Shown piece by piece: positions 7,941 through 16,369 of a stretch of 64,000 bases of DNA. Numbering within the stretch: position 1 is the first letter of the stretch; every line of letters begins with the position of its first letter. The notes beneath the pieces are model-generated. The model had not been told where the DNA came from and searched no databases. It was given only the letters and a program-made list of their open reading frames with translations. The DNA lies in contig JAZBPA010000002.1 in NCBI GenBank assembly GCA_036351435.1, positions 27,745-91,744 on the forward strand, written 5' to 3'. Source of the DNA: JAAUQA01 sp036351435 (GTDB taxonomy: Bacteria; Pseudomonadota; Gammaproteobacteria; Competibacterales; Competibacteraceae). Position numbers and translations under genes: made by a program.

Positions 7941-9518
7941 ATGAGTACAGCCACTCACGTCCACGAAGAGCATCATCACGGGCCCGCGCCGGGTCTATCC
8001 CGCTGGTTGTTCACCACCAACCACAAAGACATCGGCACCATGTATTTGCTGTTTTCGTTGCTGATGTTTTTTGTTGGCGGCGCTATGGCGCTGATTATTC
8101 GCGCTGAGTTGTTTCAGCCCGGATTACAAATCGTCGATCCGCATTTCTTCAATCAGATGACCACTGTACATGCGCTGGTTATGGTGTTCGGCGCAGTGAT
8201 GCCGGCTTTTGTAGGCTTGGCAAATTGGCAGATCCCGATGATGGTCGGCGCGCCGGACATGGCGCTGCCACGGATGAACAACTGGAGTTTCTGGATCCTG
8301 CCGTTTGCGGCGTCCTTGCTGATTATTTCGCTGTTCGCCGAGGGCGGTGGCCCAGCTGCCGGCTGGACGATGTATCCGCCGCTGGTGTTGCAAACCGGCG
8401 CGGCGTTTCCATATTTGATCTTCTCCGTCCATTTGTTGGGTATGTCATCCATCATGGGTGCCATTAACGTCATTGCCACGATCCTCAATATGCGAGCGCC
8501 TGGCATGAATTTGATGAAAATGCCGTTGTTTGTGTGGACCTGGTTGATTACCGCTTATTTGTTGATCGCGGTTATGCCGGTGCTCGCGGGTGGCGTTACC
8601 ATGTTGCTCACTGATAAATATTTCGGCACCTCGTTCTTTAATGCCGCGGGTGGCGGCGACCCGGTGATGTTCCAGCATATCTTCTGGTTCTTCGGGCACC
8701 CGGAAGTCTATATTATGATCCTGCCGGCCTTTGGGGTTATTTCGCAGATCATTCCCACCTTCTCCCGCAAACCGCTGTTCGGTTATAGCTCTATGGTGTA
8801 TGCCACGGGCTCTATCGCCTTCCTCTCGTTCATCGTCTGGGCGCATCACATGTTCACTGTTGGCATGCCGCTGGCTGGGGAACTGTTCTTCATGTATTCC
8901 ACCATGTTGATTGCCGTGCCCACTGGGGTAAAGGTGTTTAACTGGATTTCCACCATGTGGAAAGGGTCGATGACCTTCGAAACACCGATGCTATTCGCTA
9001 TCGCTTTCGTGATTTTATTTACCATCTGCGGCTTCTCCGGCCTGATGTTGGCCATCGCTCCGGCTGATTTCCAATATCACGATACCTATTTCGTGGTTGC
9101 CCATTTCCATTATGTGCTGGTGCCTGGCGCGGTGTTCTCGCTGATGGCAGCCGCCTATTACTGGTTGCCGAAATGGACCGGCCACATGTACGACGAGAAA
9201 CTGGGCAAGATTCATTTCTGGTTGTCGGTTATCGGCGTCAATGTGCTGTTCTTCCCACAGCACTTCGTGGGCTTGGCCGGGATGCCGCGTCGTATCCCCG
9301 ACTATGCATTGCAATTCGCCGAGTTCAACATGATCTCGTCGCTCGGAGCCTTTTTATTCGGCTTTTCCCAGCTGTTATTCGTGTACATCATCTTCAAAGC
9401 GATACGCGGCGGGCAGCAGGCTACCGATCAGGTATGGGAAGGCGCTGAGGGGCTGGAATGGACTTTGAGTTCGCCACCGCCTTATCACAGCTTCGAGACT
9501 GCACCAGAGGTCAAGTAG
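7941..9518 (+). CDS. coxA: Cytochrome c oxidase subunit I
   Basis: Catalytic heme-copper subunit that reduces O2 to water and pumps protons. It has 525 residues and about 12 TM helices. Heme a ligands are His77 and His390, the heme a3 ligand is His388, and CuB ligands are His253, His302 and His303. The His253-Tyr257 crosslink pair and the glutamate in GHPEVY mark an A1-type oxidase. It follows coxB. A GC-rich hairpin just after the stop may limit read-through into the downstream assembly genes. Confidence 0.96.
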   Translation: MSTATHVHEEHHHGPAPGLSRWLFTTNHKDIGTMYLLFSLLMFFVGGAMALIIRAELFQPGLQIVDPHFFNQMTTVHALVMVFGAVMPAFVGLANWQIPMMVGAPDMALPRMNNWSFWILPFAASLLIISLFAEGGGPAAGWTMYPPLVLQTGAAFPYLIFSVHLLGMSSIMGAINVIATILNMRAPGMNLMKMPLFVWTWLITAYLLIAVMPVLAGGVTMLLTDKYFGTSFFNAAGGGDPVMFQHIFWFFGHPEVYIMILPAFGVISQIIPTFSRKPLFGYSSMVYATGSIAFLSFIVWAHHMFTVGMPLAGELFFMYSTMLIAVPTGVKVFNWISTMWKGSMTFETPMLFAIAFVILFTICGFSGLMLAIAPADFQYHDTYFVVAHFHYVLVPGAVFSLMAAAYYWLPKWTGHMYDEKLGKIHFWLSVIGVNVLFFPQHFVGLAGMPRRIPDYALQFAEFNMISSLGAFLFGFSQLLFVYIIFKAIRGGQQATDQVWEGAEGLEWTLSSPPPYHSFETAPEVK

Positions 9519-9528
9519 GGCTACTGTT

Positions 9529-9547
9529 GGGGGGCATAACGCCCCCC
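9529..9547 (+). repeat. GC-rich hairpin between coxA and the small-peptide gene
   Basis: GGGGGGC (9529-9535) and GCCCCCC (9541-9547) pair perfectly around a 5-base loop, 11 bases after the coxA stop. There is no T-run after the stem, so a partial terminator or an mRNA 3'-end stabiliser is more likely than a full terminator. Confidence 0.5.
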
Positions 9548-9625
9548 ACTTCAGATTCTGCTTTGGATATTCGGGTATTCCATCTCAACTGGTTGAGCTC
9601 TGGTTGAGATGAGGAGAATGATCAG

Positions 9626-9748
9626 ATGGGAGAAATCAGTTTGGATAATGAGCAGCGTCGGGCAGCTAACCGCAAAACTTTGATTGTGTTGGCTGTCGTG
9701 GCTGTGGTGTTTTATATCGGTGTCATGATTAGTGTGGCATTAAAATGA
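9626..9748 (+). CDS. Small membrane peptide, cytochrome oxidase small assembly protein-like (40 aa)
   Basis: A 40-residue peptide starting at an ATG behind GAGGAG. A charged N-terminus (DNEQRRAANRK) is followed by one TM helix, TLIVLAVVAVVFYIGVMIS. Its stop codon overlaps the cox11 start as ATGA, so translation is probably coupled. Small single-TM genes in the same place between coxA and cox11 in other proteobacteria are annotated as 'cytochrome oxidase small assembly protein'. The position and shape fit that, but the sequence is too short for a firm family assignment. Confidence 0.75.
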   Translation: MGEISLDNEQRRAANRKTLIVLAVVAVVFYIGVMISVALK

Positions 9749-10287
9749 CTGCGCATGCTCAAGCCAATCAACGTTTGCTACGCCGCTTATTGCTGGCGGT
9801 ACTCGCAATGTTCGGTTTTGGTTTTGCCCTGGTGCCGCTTTACGATGTGTTCTGCGACATCACCGGTTTGAACGGTAAGACCAGTAACGAAGCTGTCGCG
9901 AATGTTGCTGGACCGGTCGATAACTCGCGCACCGTCACGGTTGAATTCCTGGCCAGTGTCAATCAGTCAGCGCCTTGGGAATTCAAACCGCAAGTGGCCA
10001 AGATGCAAGTGCATCCAGGCGAGTTTTATCGAGTCGATTACTATGCCAAAAACCTGACCGGGCAAGCCTTGGTCGGTCAAGCGGTGCCTAGCGTTGCTCC
10101 TGGTTTAGCGGCGCAACATTTCCAAAAAATCGAATGCTTTTGCTTTTCCAGGCAGGCATTCGAACCCAGTGAGGGTAGGGATATGCCGGTGACCTTCCGT
10201 ATTGATCCCGATCTGTCTCCGGATATTTCCACAGTCACGCTTTCTTACACGTTTTTCAAATTGGAAGACGGTACCTTACAAAATTAA
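9745..10287 (+). CDS. ctaG: Cytochrome c oxidase assembly protein Cox11/CtaG
   Basis: Membrane-anchored copper chaperone that delivers copper to CuB of subunit I. At 180 residues it has one N-terminal TM helix (about 12-32) ending in PLYDVFCDITGLNGKT, the Cox11 signature, and the copper-binding CFCF motif in KIECFCFSRQAF (about residues 130-141). The rest is the immunoglobulin-like domain, ending in SYTFFKL. It starts within the stop codon of the 40-residue peptide gene and precedes coxC by 23 bases. Confidence 0.93.
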   Translation: MTAHAQANQRLLRRLLLAVLAMFGFGFALVPLYDVFCDITGLNGKTSNEAVANVAGPVDNSRTVTVEFLASVNQSAPWEFKPQVAKMQVHPGEFYRVDYYAKNLTGQALVGQAVPSVAPGLAAQHFQKIECFCFSRQAFEPSEGRDMPVTFRIDPDLSPDISTVTLSYTFFKLEDGTLQN

Positions 10288-10310
10288 CAGTACCTAGGGG
10301 AGAATACTTT

Positions 10311-11168
10311 ATGGTTCAGGCTCACGGTGGATATTACGTTCCTCACGGTAGCCACTGGCCCATTATCGGTTCGGTCGGTTTGTTCCTGTTCATGCTCGGA
10401 TTCGCCAGTTTATTGAATGGCGGTGGGGCATTCTGGATGTATGCCGGCGGCGCCGTTGTAATTTATATGGTGTTTGGCTGGTTTAGTACGGTGGTTCGTG
10501 AAAGCGAGAGTGGTACCTATAACGACCAAGTGGATCTTTCTTTCCGCTGGGGAATGGGCTGGTTCATTTTCTCTGAGGTGATGTTCTTCGCCTGTTTCTT
10601 TGGCGCGCTGTTCTACGTTCGTGAATACTCAGTGCCTTGGTTGGGGGGCGAAAGCCGGTTTATCACTCATGACTTGCTATGGCCCGGTTATGATGCGGTT
10701 TGGCCTACTAACGGACCGGGGGAAATCGGTGGCGAGTTTAAGCCTATGGGCGCTTGGGGTTTACCGGCGCTCAATACGCTCATTTTGCTGACCAGTGGTG
10801 TGACTGTGACCTGGGCTCATCATGCTTTGAAAGAAAATAACCGTAAGCATCTGATCTGGGGTCTGGCAGCAACGGTCGGTTTAGGCGCGTTGTTCGTGAT
10901 TTTGCAAGCCATTGAATACTCTCATGCGATGCACGATTACAATCTGACCCTGCAAAGCGGCGTTTACGGTTCCACCTTCTATATGCTGACTGGGTTTCAC
11001 GGCTTCCATGTGACCCTAGGGGCGGTTATTTTGGCGGTTGTGTTACTACGGGCGATGCGCGGCCATTTCACCCCTGAAAAGCATTTTGCCTTCGAAGCGG
11101 CGGCTTGGTACTGGCACTTCGTAGACGTGGTATGGTTGGGCCTATTCGTCTTCGTTTACTGGTTATAG
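10311..11168 (+). CDS. coxC: Cytochrome c oxidase subunit III
   Basis: Seven-helix subunit III, which stabilises subunit I and the proton entry site. The 285 residues start MVQAHGGYYVPHGSHWP, typical of the proteobacterial family, and include FFACFFGALFYVREY, the histidine-rich VTWAHHALKENN region, and the C-terminal WYWHFVDVVWLGLFVFVYWL signature. It has a GGGGAG Shine-Dalgarno and forms the last gene of the first half of the oxidase cluster. It converges on a small reverse-strand gene. Confidence 0.95.
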   Translation: MVQAHGGYYVPHGSHWPIIGSVGLFLFMLGFASLLNGGGAFWMYAGGAVVIYMVFGWFSTVVRESESGTYNDQVDLSFRWGMGWFIFSEVMFFACFFGALFYVREYSVPWLGGESRFITHDLLWPGYDAVWPTNGPGEIGGEFKPMGAWGLPALNTLILLTSGVTVTWAHHALKENNRKHLIWGLAATVGLGALFVILQAIEYSHAMHDYNLTLQSGVYGSTFYMLTGFHGFHVTLGAVILAVVLLRAMRGHFTPEKHFAFEAAAWYWHFVDVVWLGLFVFVYWL

Positions 11169-11224
11169 AGCCGACAGCGATCAAGCCCCTTTCCGATGGA
11201 CGGGAGAGGGGTTGCTCCAAGCGA

Positions 11225-11443
11225 TCAGGGAACAGAAGGGTAAACGCCGTGAGGTGTGATCAATCCGAAGGCATAGGCAACCATCAGCATCACAAATAAT
11301 CCCACAGACAACGCGATCCGGATGGTGAGCGCCTTGAGAGTGCGGTTCGTGCCGCCTTTATCGTTGACGAGAAAGAAAAGTCCCGAACCTAAACTGGCCA
11401 ATATAACCAGTAACATGATGACGACAATAATTTTGATAATCAT
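11225..11443 (-). CDS. Twin-transmembrane small protein (DUF2909-like)
   Basis: A 72-residue membrane protein with two helices (MIIKIIVVIMLLVILASLGSG and, later, IRIALSVGLFVMLMVAYAFGLI), joined by FLVNDKGGTNRTLKAL. This layout matches the DUF2909 'twin transmembrane' family that often sits between coxC and SURF1 on the opposite strand. The ATG at 11443 gives the family N-terminus; an upstream in-frame extension to 11512 is unlikely. Function is unknown. Confidence 0.75.
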   Translation of the reverse strand: MIIKIIVVIMLLVILASLGSGLFFLVNDKGGTNRTLKALTIRIALSVGLFVMLMVAYAFGLITPHGVYPSVP

Positions 11444-11517
11444 GGGCTTTTCTCGGACAGGAAATAAATCAATCGCCAGTATAATGCATTTTGACACAGT
11501 GATGACTAGCACCTGAA

Positions 11518-12273
11518 ATGCGTGCCTTTTCGATACGAGTTGGTAGTTTTTGGTTCAAACCGACGCTAATTCCTAGTCTCATTACTTTAATCGTATTTCC
11601 CTTATTGCTGAGTTTAGGTTTTTGGCAATTGAGTCGGGCCCATTATAAAGCGGCCCTGGAAATGGATTTCGCAGCGCAACTCAATTTACCCTATGTGCCC
11701 ATTGAACAACTGGATTTAACGGCAAAGAATGTCCGTTATCGAAAAGTGTCAGCTACCGGACGCTATGACGAGACACACCAGATTTTGCTGGATAATCAGG
11801 TGCTCAATGGGCGGCCGGGCTACCATGTGTTTACCCCTCTCAGGTTCGAGAGTAGCGCGCCAGCTGTTTTGGTTAATCGTGGCTGGGTTCCCTTAGGAGC
11901 TTCCCGGCAACAGTTTCCTGTTATCGATGTCACCGATGCCGAGGTCACCCTTAGGGGCCGGCTTGCGCAACCGGCTAATCCAGGGATGCGGCTCACCAAC
12001 CCGAGCGGAGCTCAATGGCCGCAAGTCGTTCAGTATTTGGATTACGCTGAGATCGCGTCCACGCTAGGCTATGCACTGGCCCCGGTGGTGATCTTGCTGG
12101 ATTCAAATATGTCTAACGGCTATCAACGAGACTGGCGGCCTACACCGGCCGGATTTGGACCGGAGCGTCACCAGGGGTATGCCGTGCAATGGTTCGCATT
12201 AGCTGCGACCCTGCTGATTATTTACTGCGTGGTGAATACCCAACGCAGTCATTCCGATTCTTCTCAAGCCTAA
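11518..12273 (+). CDS. SURF1 family cytochrome oxidase biogenesis protein
   Basis: A 251-residue SURF1/Shy1 homologue, thought to help insert heme a into subunit I. It has an N-terminal helix (about 17-36) with FWQLSRA immediately after, a periplasmic domain with the family motifs YDETHQILLDNQVLNGRPGY and VLVNRGWVPLG, and a C-terminal helix (about 224-240) preceded by RHQGYAVQWF. It diverges from the DUF2909 gene and starts the second half of the oxidase cluster (SURF1, Sco-like, ctaA, ctaB), whose genes nearly touch. Confidence 0.92.
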   Translation: MRAFSIRVGSFWFKPTLIPSLITLIVFPLLLSLGFWQLSRAHYKAALEMDFAAQLNLPYVPIEQLDLTAKNVRYRKVSATGRYDETHQILLDNQVLNGRPGYHVFTPLRFESSAPAVLVNRGWVPLGASRQQFPVIDVTDAEVTLRGRLAQPANPGMRLTNPSGAQWPQVVQYLDYAEIASTLGYALAPVVILLDSNMSNGYQRDWRPTPAGFGPERHQGYAVQWFALAATLLIIYCVVNTQRSHSDSSQA

Positions 12274-12283
12274 TCATTACGCT

Positions 12284-12892
12284 ATGTTGACTCAGATTCT
12301 CCCGCAAGATCCCACTCAGAGAAACAAGCTTTTTCTGTTATTCATCATCGCATTGTTTGCCGTTCCACTGGCTTTAGCCTGGGTGTTGGTTAGCAGTGTG
12401 AGCCCTGATAGCACCAAGAATCACGGTGAACTGCTAAACCCAGCCCAACCGGTACCCCATCTATCGGCCAGCCAAATCGATGGCCAGCCATTGACTAAAG
12501 CCGACTTGCGCGGCCGGTGGAATTTACTGTATATCGCTGGTACCAGTTGTGATGAACGCTGCAAAACCGGTTTGTATGACATCCGCCAAGTCCGCGTAGC
12601 TCTGGGTAAGAACACGCCGCGCTCACAAACTCTGTTTTTATTGCAGGAAGCCCCAGATGCTGAGTTGTTAGACTGGTTACAACGAGAACATGTTGGCTTG
12701 ACGGTGGCTGTCGCTGATTCGCAAACCTTGAATTTTTTCACCCAAGCGTTTGCTGGTGATGCCGTCTTCGGTGACTGGATTTACCTAATCGACCCACTCG
12801 GAAATCTGTTCATGCGTTACAGCACCACCGTTGATCCGAAAGGAATTTTGGACGATTTGCGCCATCTGTTGAAGATCTCCAAGATCGGGTGA
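12284..12892 (+). CDS. Membrane-anchored Sco-like protein with CxxxC motif
   Basis: A 202-residue protein with one N-terminal TM helix (about 15-37) and a periplasmic domain. GRWNLLYIAGTSCDERCKTGL places Cys89 and Cys93 in the CxxxC spacing used by Sco copper chaperones, inside what looks like a thioredoxin-type beginning (ADLRGRWNLLYI). It occupies the position of the uncharacterised gene between SURF1 and ctaA in Pseudomonas. No clear Sco histidine ligand was identified, so copper binding is an inference. Its stop overlaps the ctaA GTG start by 4 bases. Confidence 0.75.
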   Translation: MLTQILPQDPTQRNKLFLLFIIALFAVPLALAWVLVSSVSPDSTKNHGELLNPAQPVPHLSASQIDGQPLTKADLRGRWNLLYIAGTSCDERCKTGLYDIRQVRVALGKNTPRSQTLFLLQEAPDAELLDWLQREHVGLTVAVADSQTLNFFTQAFAGDAVFGDWIYLIDPLGNLFMRYSTTVDPKGILDDLRHLLKISKIG

Positions 12893-13899
12893 TGGTAGTG
12901 ACGAAGACGACTTTCCAACGCATTGCACTAATTGCCACCATTCTCGCTTTATGTGTCGTCGTGCTGGGCGCTTATGTGCGGTTGTCCGATGCCGGTTTGG
13001 GGTGTCCTGACTGGCCGGGTTGTTACGGGCACGTGGGTGTACCTGAGAGTGAGCAACATGTCGAGAAGGCGAATAGCGCCTTCCCAGAACGGCCGGTCGA
13101 AGTGGACAAAGCTTGGAAAGAAATGATCCACCGCTATTTCGCGGGGCTTCTAGGATTGTTGATTCTGGCCCTTGCCGTCATGGCTTGGAAACGTCGCCAT
13201 GAATCCGATCAACCCCTCGTCCTACCTTTGTTTCTGTTGGGCCTAGTCATTTTCCAGGCCCTATTGGGGATGTGGACGGTTACCCTGTTATTGAAACCCG
13301 TTGTTGTCATGGCGCATTTAATGGGGGGACTAACCACCTTGGCCTTGCTGTGGTGGCTGGTGTTACGCCAAAGCCGTCCGCCGTCCGTAACCGTGGATAC
13401 ACGCGGGTTGAAAATCTGGGCGTTACTGGGGTTATTGCTAGTGGTTTGCCAAGCTGCGTTGGGTGGCTGGACCAGCACCAACTATGCAGCTTTAGCCTGC
13501 CCTGATTTTCCCACTTGCCAGACTTACTGGTGGCCGCCGATGGATTTCAAAGAAGCGTTCGTTTTGTGGCGCGGGTTAGGCGTTTCTTATGAAGGCGGCG
13601 TACTCGACAATGATGCCCGTGTTACCATCCATATGGTGCACCGCTTAGGTGCAATGGTGGTTCTTTGTTTCGTCGGTTGGCTGATATGGAAACTCATCAA
13701 CATTGCCGAACAACCGGTTCTACGTTTGACCAGTATTGCCATTGCCCTATTACTGGCCCTGCAAATTAGCTTGGGCATTGCCAATGTTGTTATGACTTTG
13801 CCCCTGCCTATTGCAGTAGCGCATAACGCAGGTGCGGCATTGCTGATTCTCGCATTGGTCACGCTCAATCACATAGTGAACCCAAGGAAAACGGTATGA
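12889..13899 (+). CDS. ctaA: Heme A synthase CtaA (COX15)
   Basis: Oxidises the C8 methyl of heme O to give heme A for the oxidase. It has 336 residues and eight predicted TM helices. Family marks are LGAYVRLSDAGLGCPDWPGCYG (about 25-46), KEMIHRYFAGLLG with a heme-ligand His, VVMAHLMGGL, the CPDFPTCQ second half-signature, and VTIHMVHRLGA and VAHNAGAALL carrying further ligand histidines. GTG at 12889 overlaps the upstream stop; ATG at 12892 is equally possible. It overlaps ctaB by 4 bases. Confidence 0.94.
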   Translation: MMVVTKTTFQRIALIATILALCVVVLGAYVRLSDAGLGCPDWPGCYGHVGVPESEQHVEKANSAFPERPVEVDKAWKEMIHRYFAGLLGLLILALAVMAWKRRHESDQPLVLPLFLLGLVIFQALLGMWTVTLLLKPVVVMAHLMGGLTTLALLWWLVLRQSRPPSVTVDTRGLKIWALLGLLLVVCQAALGGWTSTNYAALACPDFPTCQTYWWPPMDFKEAFVLWRGLGVSYEGGVLDNDARVTIHMVHRLGAMVVLCFVGWLIWKLINIAEQPVLRLTSIAIALLLALQISLGIANVVMTLPLPIAVAHNAGAALLILALVTLNHIVNPRKTV

Positions 13900-14810
13900 A
13901 CACGAATACTCAACTCATGCAAACAGCGAGTATCCGTCAGTACGGACGGGATTATCTGGAACTGACCAAACCTAAAGTTGTGGCTTTGATCACCTTTACC
14001 GCAATGGTGGGGATGTTTTTAGCTACGCCTGCGATGGTGCCCTGGACTGTGTTGATCTTTGGCTCCCTAGGAATCGCTTTAGCTGCAGGTTCCGCCGCTG
14101 CGATTAACCATCTGGTGGATCGGCGCATCGACGCGATTATGGCGCGTACCAGTCAACGGCCTCTGCCCAGCGGGCATCTTGATACCCGTCAGGTACTCCT
14201 GTTCGCCTGTGCGCTAGGCTTGGCCGGGATGCTGTTGCTGCTCACCTTTACCAACGTGCTTACCACGACACTGACGTTTTGCTCGTTGATCGGCTATGCG
14301 ATTGTTTACACGATGTACTTAAAACGGGCGACGCCACAAAACATCGTCATCGGTGGCGCGGCTGGCGCTGCACCACCGTTGCTCGGTTGGGTGGCAGTCA
14401 CCGGGCAACTCGAACCTGGCGCGTTCCTACTGTTTCTGATCATCTACATTTGGACCCCGCCACATTTCTGGGCACTGGCGATCCATCGCCGTAAAGAATA
14501 CGCCAAAGCGGATATTCCCATGCTACCAGTTACTCACGGCGTGGAATTCACTCGCTTACATATTCTGCTATACACCATGCTGTTGGTGATCGTGACCTTG
14601 CTTCCCTTTCTAATCGGGATGAGTGGGGTACTCTATTTAGTCGGTGCGGTTTTATTGGGATTGCGTTTCCTATGGTTTGCCTTGAAGTTATTTGTCACCA
14701 AGGACGACCGTTTGGCGATGCCGACTTTTGGTTTTTCCATTATTTATCTGTTCGGGTTGTTTACTGCGTTGATGGTCGATCATTATTTATTGATCAATAC
14801 TTTGCATTGA
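13896..14810 (+). CDS. ctaB: Protoheme IX farnesyltransferase CtaB (CyoE/COX10)
   Basis: Membrane prenyltransferase that adds the farnesyl group to protoheme to give heme O, the substrate of CtaA. It has 304 residues with about nine helices and the UbiA-type aspartate motifs NHLVDRRIDAIMARTSQRPLP (first) and, after WTPPHFWALAI, RRKEYAKADIPMLP (second). TKPKVVALITFTAMVG is the usual N-terminal signature. The ATG overlaps the ctaA stop (ATGA), implying coupled translation. Confidence 0.95.
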   Translation: MNTNTQLMQTASIRQYGRDYLELTKPKVVALITFTAMVGMFLATPAMVPWTVLIFGSLGIALAAGSAAAINHLVDRRIDAIMARTSQRPLPSGHLDTRQVLLFACALGLAGMLLLLTFTNVLTTTLTFCSLIGYAIVYTMYLKRATPQNIVIGGAAGAAPPLLGWVAVTGQLEPGAFLLFLIIYIWTPPHFWALAIHRRKEYAKADIPMLPVTHGVEFTRLHILLYTMLLVIVTLLPFLIGMSGVLYLVGAVLLGLRFLWFALKLFVTKDDRLAMPTFGFSIIYLFGLFTALMVDHYLLINTLH

Positions 14811-14936
14811 GCTGATCAGATTTCTGTGAATGTTGCCTGGTTGGCGACGATTCTTTGAGAATTTTTTCGACTTTCCCGGTCAAACTATTGGAATTCATAT
14901 CGTTTACCAATGATGTTTTGATTTGGGGGGACAAAC

Positions 14937-15557
14937 ATGCACTGCTTATCTAACAAACTGATCGCTACTTTTTTCGCGCTGGCTTTGTTGGCTATGGCCA
15001 CACCACTGGTGCAAGCTACGCCGTCCGTCGGCGAACCAGCGCCTGAGTTTACCGGCACTGACAGCAATGGCGTGAGCCATAAACTGAGCGACTTTCGCGG
15101 TTCTAACGTAGTCTTGGAGTGGACCAATCATGAATGCCCGTTCACCCAAAAACACTATCGCACTGGCAACATGCAACAGCTGCAAAAAGAAGTTGCTGCC
15201 CAGGATATTGTCTGGTTATCAGTCGTATCCTCCGCGCCCGGTAAGCAGGGTCATGTGACGCCCGAACAAGCCAATGAATTAACCAAAAGTCGTCAAGCAG
15301 CTCCCACGGCTGTGCTGTTGGATTCCGATGGTACTATCGGTCGCCTGTACGGTGCCCGCACTACACCGCATATGTACGTGATTGATCCTGAAGGCACATT
15401 GGTCTATATGGGCGGTATCGACGATAAGCCCACGGCCGATTCCGCTGATATCGAAGGTGCGAAGAACTATGTGCGGGTAGCGCTCAATGCGCTTTCCGAG
15501 GGGCAACCCGTCGAATCCGCTGTGACCCGGCCTTACGGTTGCTCCGTAAAATACTGA
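14937..15557 (+). CDS. Exported thioredoxin-fold (redoxin/AhpC-TSA type) protein
   Basis: A 206-residue protein with a cleavable signal (LIATFFALALLAMATPLVQA, about 8-27) and a redoxin domain: VGEPAPEFTGTDSNGVSHKLSDFRG is the family opening, followed by LEWTNHECPFTQKHY with a single active-site cysteine. The C-terminal tail carries a second cysteine in RPYGCSVKY. It lies where Sco1 is found after ctaB in Pseudomonas, but it lacks the Sco CxxxC motif. A strong GGGGGG ribosome site precedes it. The reaction is unknown; thiol oxidoreductase or peroxidase activity is plausible. Confidence 0.8.
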   Translation: MHCLSNKLIATFFALALLAMATPLVQATPSVGEPAPEFTGTDSNGVSHKLSDFRGSNVVLEWTNHECPFTQKHYRTGNMQQLQKEVAAQDIVWLSVVSSAPGKQGHVTPEQANELTKSRQAAPTAVLLDSDGTIGRLYGARTTPHMYVIDPEGTLVYMGGIDDKPTADSADIEGAKNYVRVALNALSEGQPVESAVTRPYGCSVKY

Positions 15558-15572
15558 TCAATTAGTCCGAGT

Positions 15573-16145
15573 ATGCGTTTTTGGATTAGAATCGTTTGCC
15601 TGCTGCTGAGTCTGTTTGCTGCAGTAGGCGCTAAGGCGACGGATGAAACCACTGCACTTTGGGATGCAGTGAGAAACGGTGGCCATATCGTAATAATGCG
15701 CCATGCGTTAGCGCCGGGTACCGGCGATCCGAGCCGCTTTCAATTGGACGACTGCACTACACAACGAAACTTATCTGCAGAAGGACAACAACAAGCCCGT
15801 CGTACCGGCCAGGTGTTTCGAGATCGAGGTATTGAGATCGGTCAGGTGCTATCCAGTCAATGGTGCCGCTGTCTGGAGACGGCGCGCCTACTTGATCTCG
15901 GCCCGGTCGAACCCTTTCCGGTACTCAATTCTTTTTTCCGCCAACCAGGGCAGGGGCAAGAGCAGACTGCTGAACTGCGGCGATTCGTCAGCACCTCGTT
16001 TACCGGACCCTCAAAAGTGTTGATTACTCATCAAGTCAATATTACCGGCTTGACCGGGGTGTTTCCGCAATCCGGCGAAATGTTGGTGTTACAGCCTGAT
16101 CCCAAGGAAGGTTTTAAGATGTCGGGTAGGATTCCCGCTTTTTAA
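15573..16145 (+). CDS. Exported histidine phosphatase family protein
   Basis: A 190-residue member of the histidine phosphatase superfamily, with an N-terminal signal peptide (MRFWIRIVCLLLSLFAAVGA). The phosphohistidine motif reads IVIMRHALAPGTGDP, the second arginine region SSQWCRCLETARLLDLG, and the later catalytic His is in VLITHQVNITGLTG. The proximity of 15 bases to the redoxin gene suggests cotranscription. The substrate is unknown. Confidence 0.82.
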   Translation: MRFWIRIVCLLLSLFAAVGAKATDETTALWDAVRNGGHIVIMRHALAPGTGDPSRFQLDDCTTQRNLSAEGQQQARRTGQVFRDRGIEIGQVLSSQWCRCLETARLLDLGPVEPFPVLNSFFRQPGQGQEQTAELRRFVSTSFTGPSKVLITHQVNITGLTGVFPQSGEMLVLQPDPKEGFKMSGRIPAF

Positions 16146-16369
16146 CCCGACTTAGACCCGAACTTCGGGCACCGACTTACTCGTCAGCCAAAAATTCTAC
16201 GGCAAGCCTGCCGATTTCCGATCCATTGAATGAATTGGAGGGATAACACATATCCGATCCGTGGTAGAGAGTTCCATTGCGTTGCAATCAAATGACATGG
16301 CCGAACTTAACTACGAACGATGGGCTGTGCTAGCATGAATGGAAAATCAAACAACGTAGGAGCCTCATT

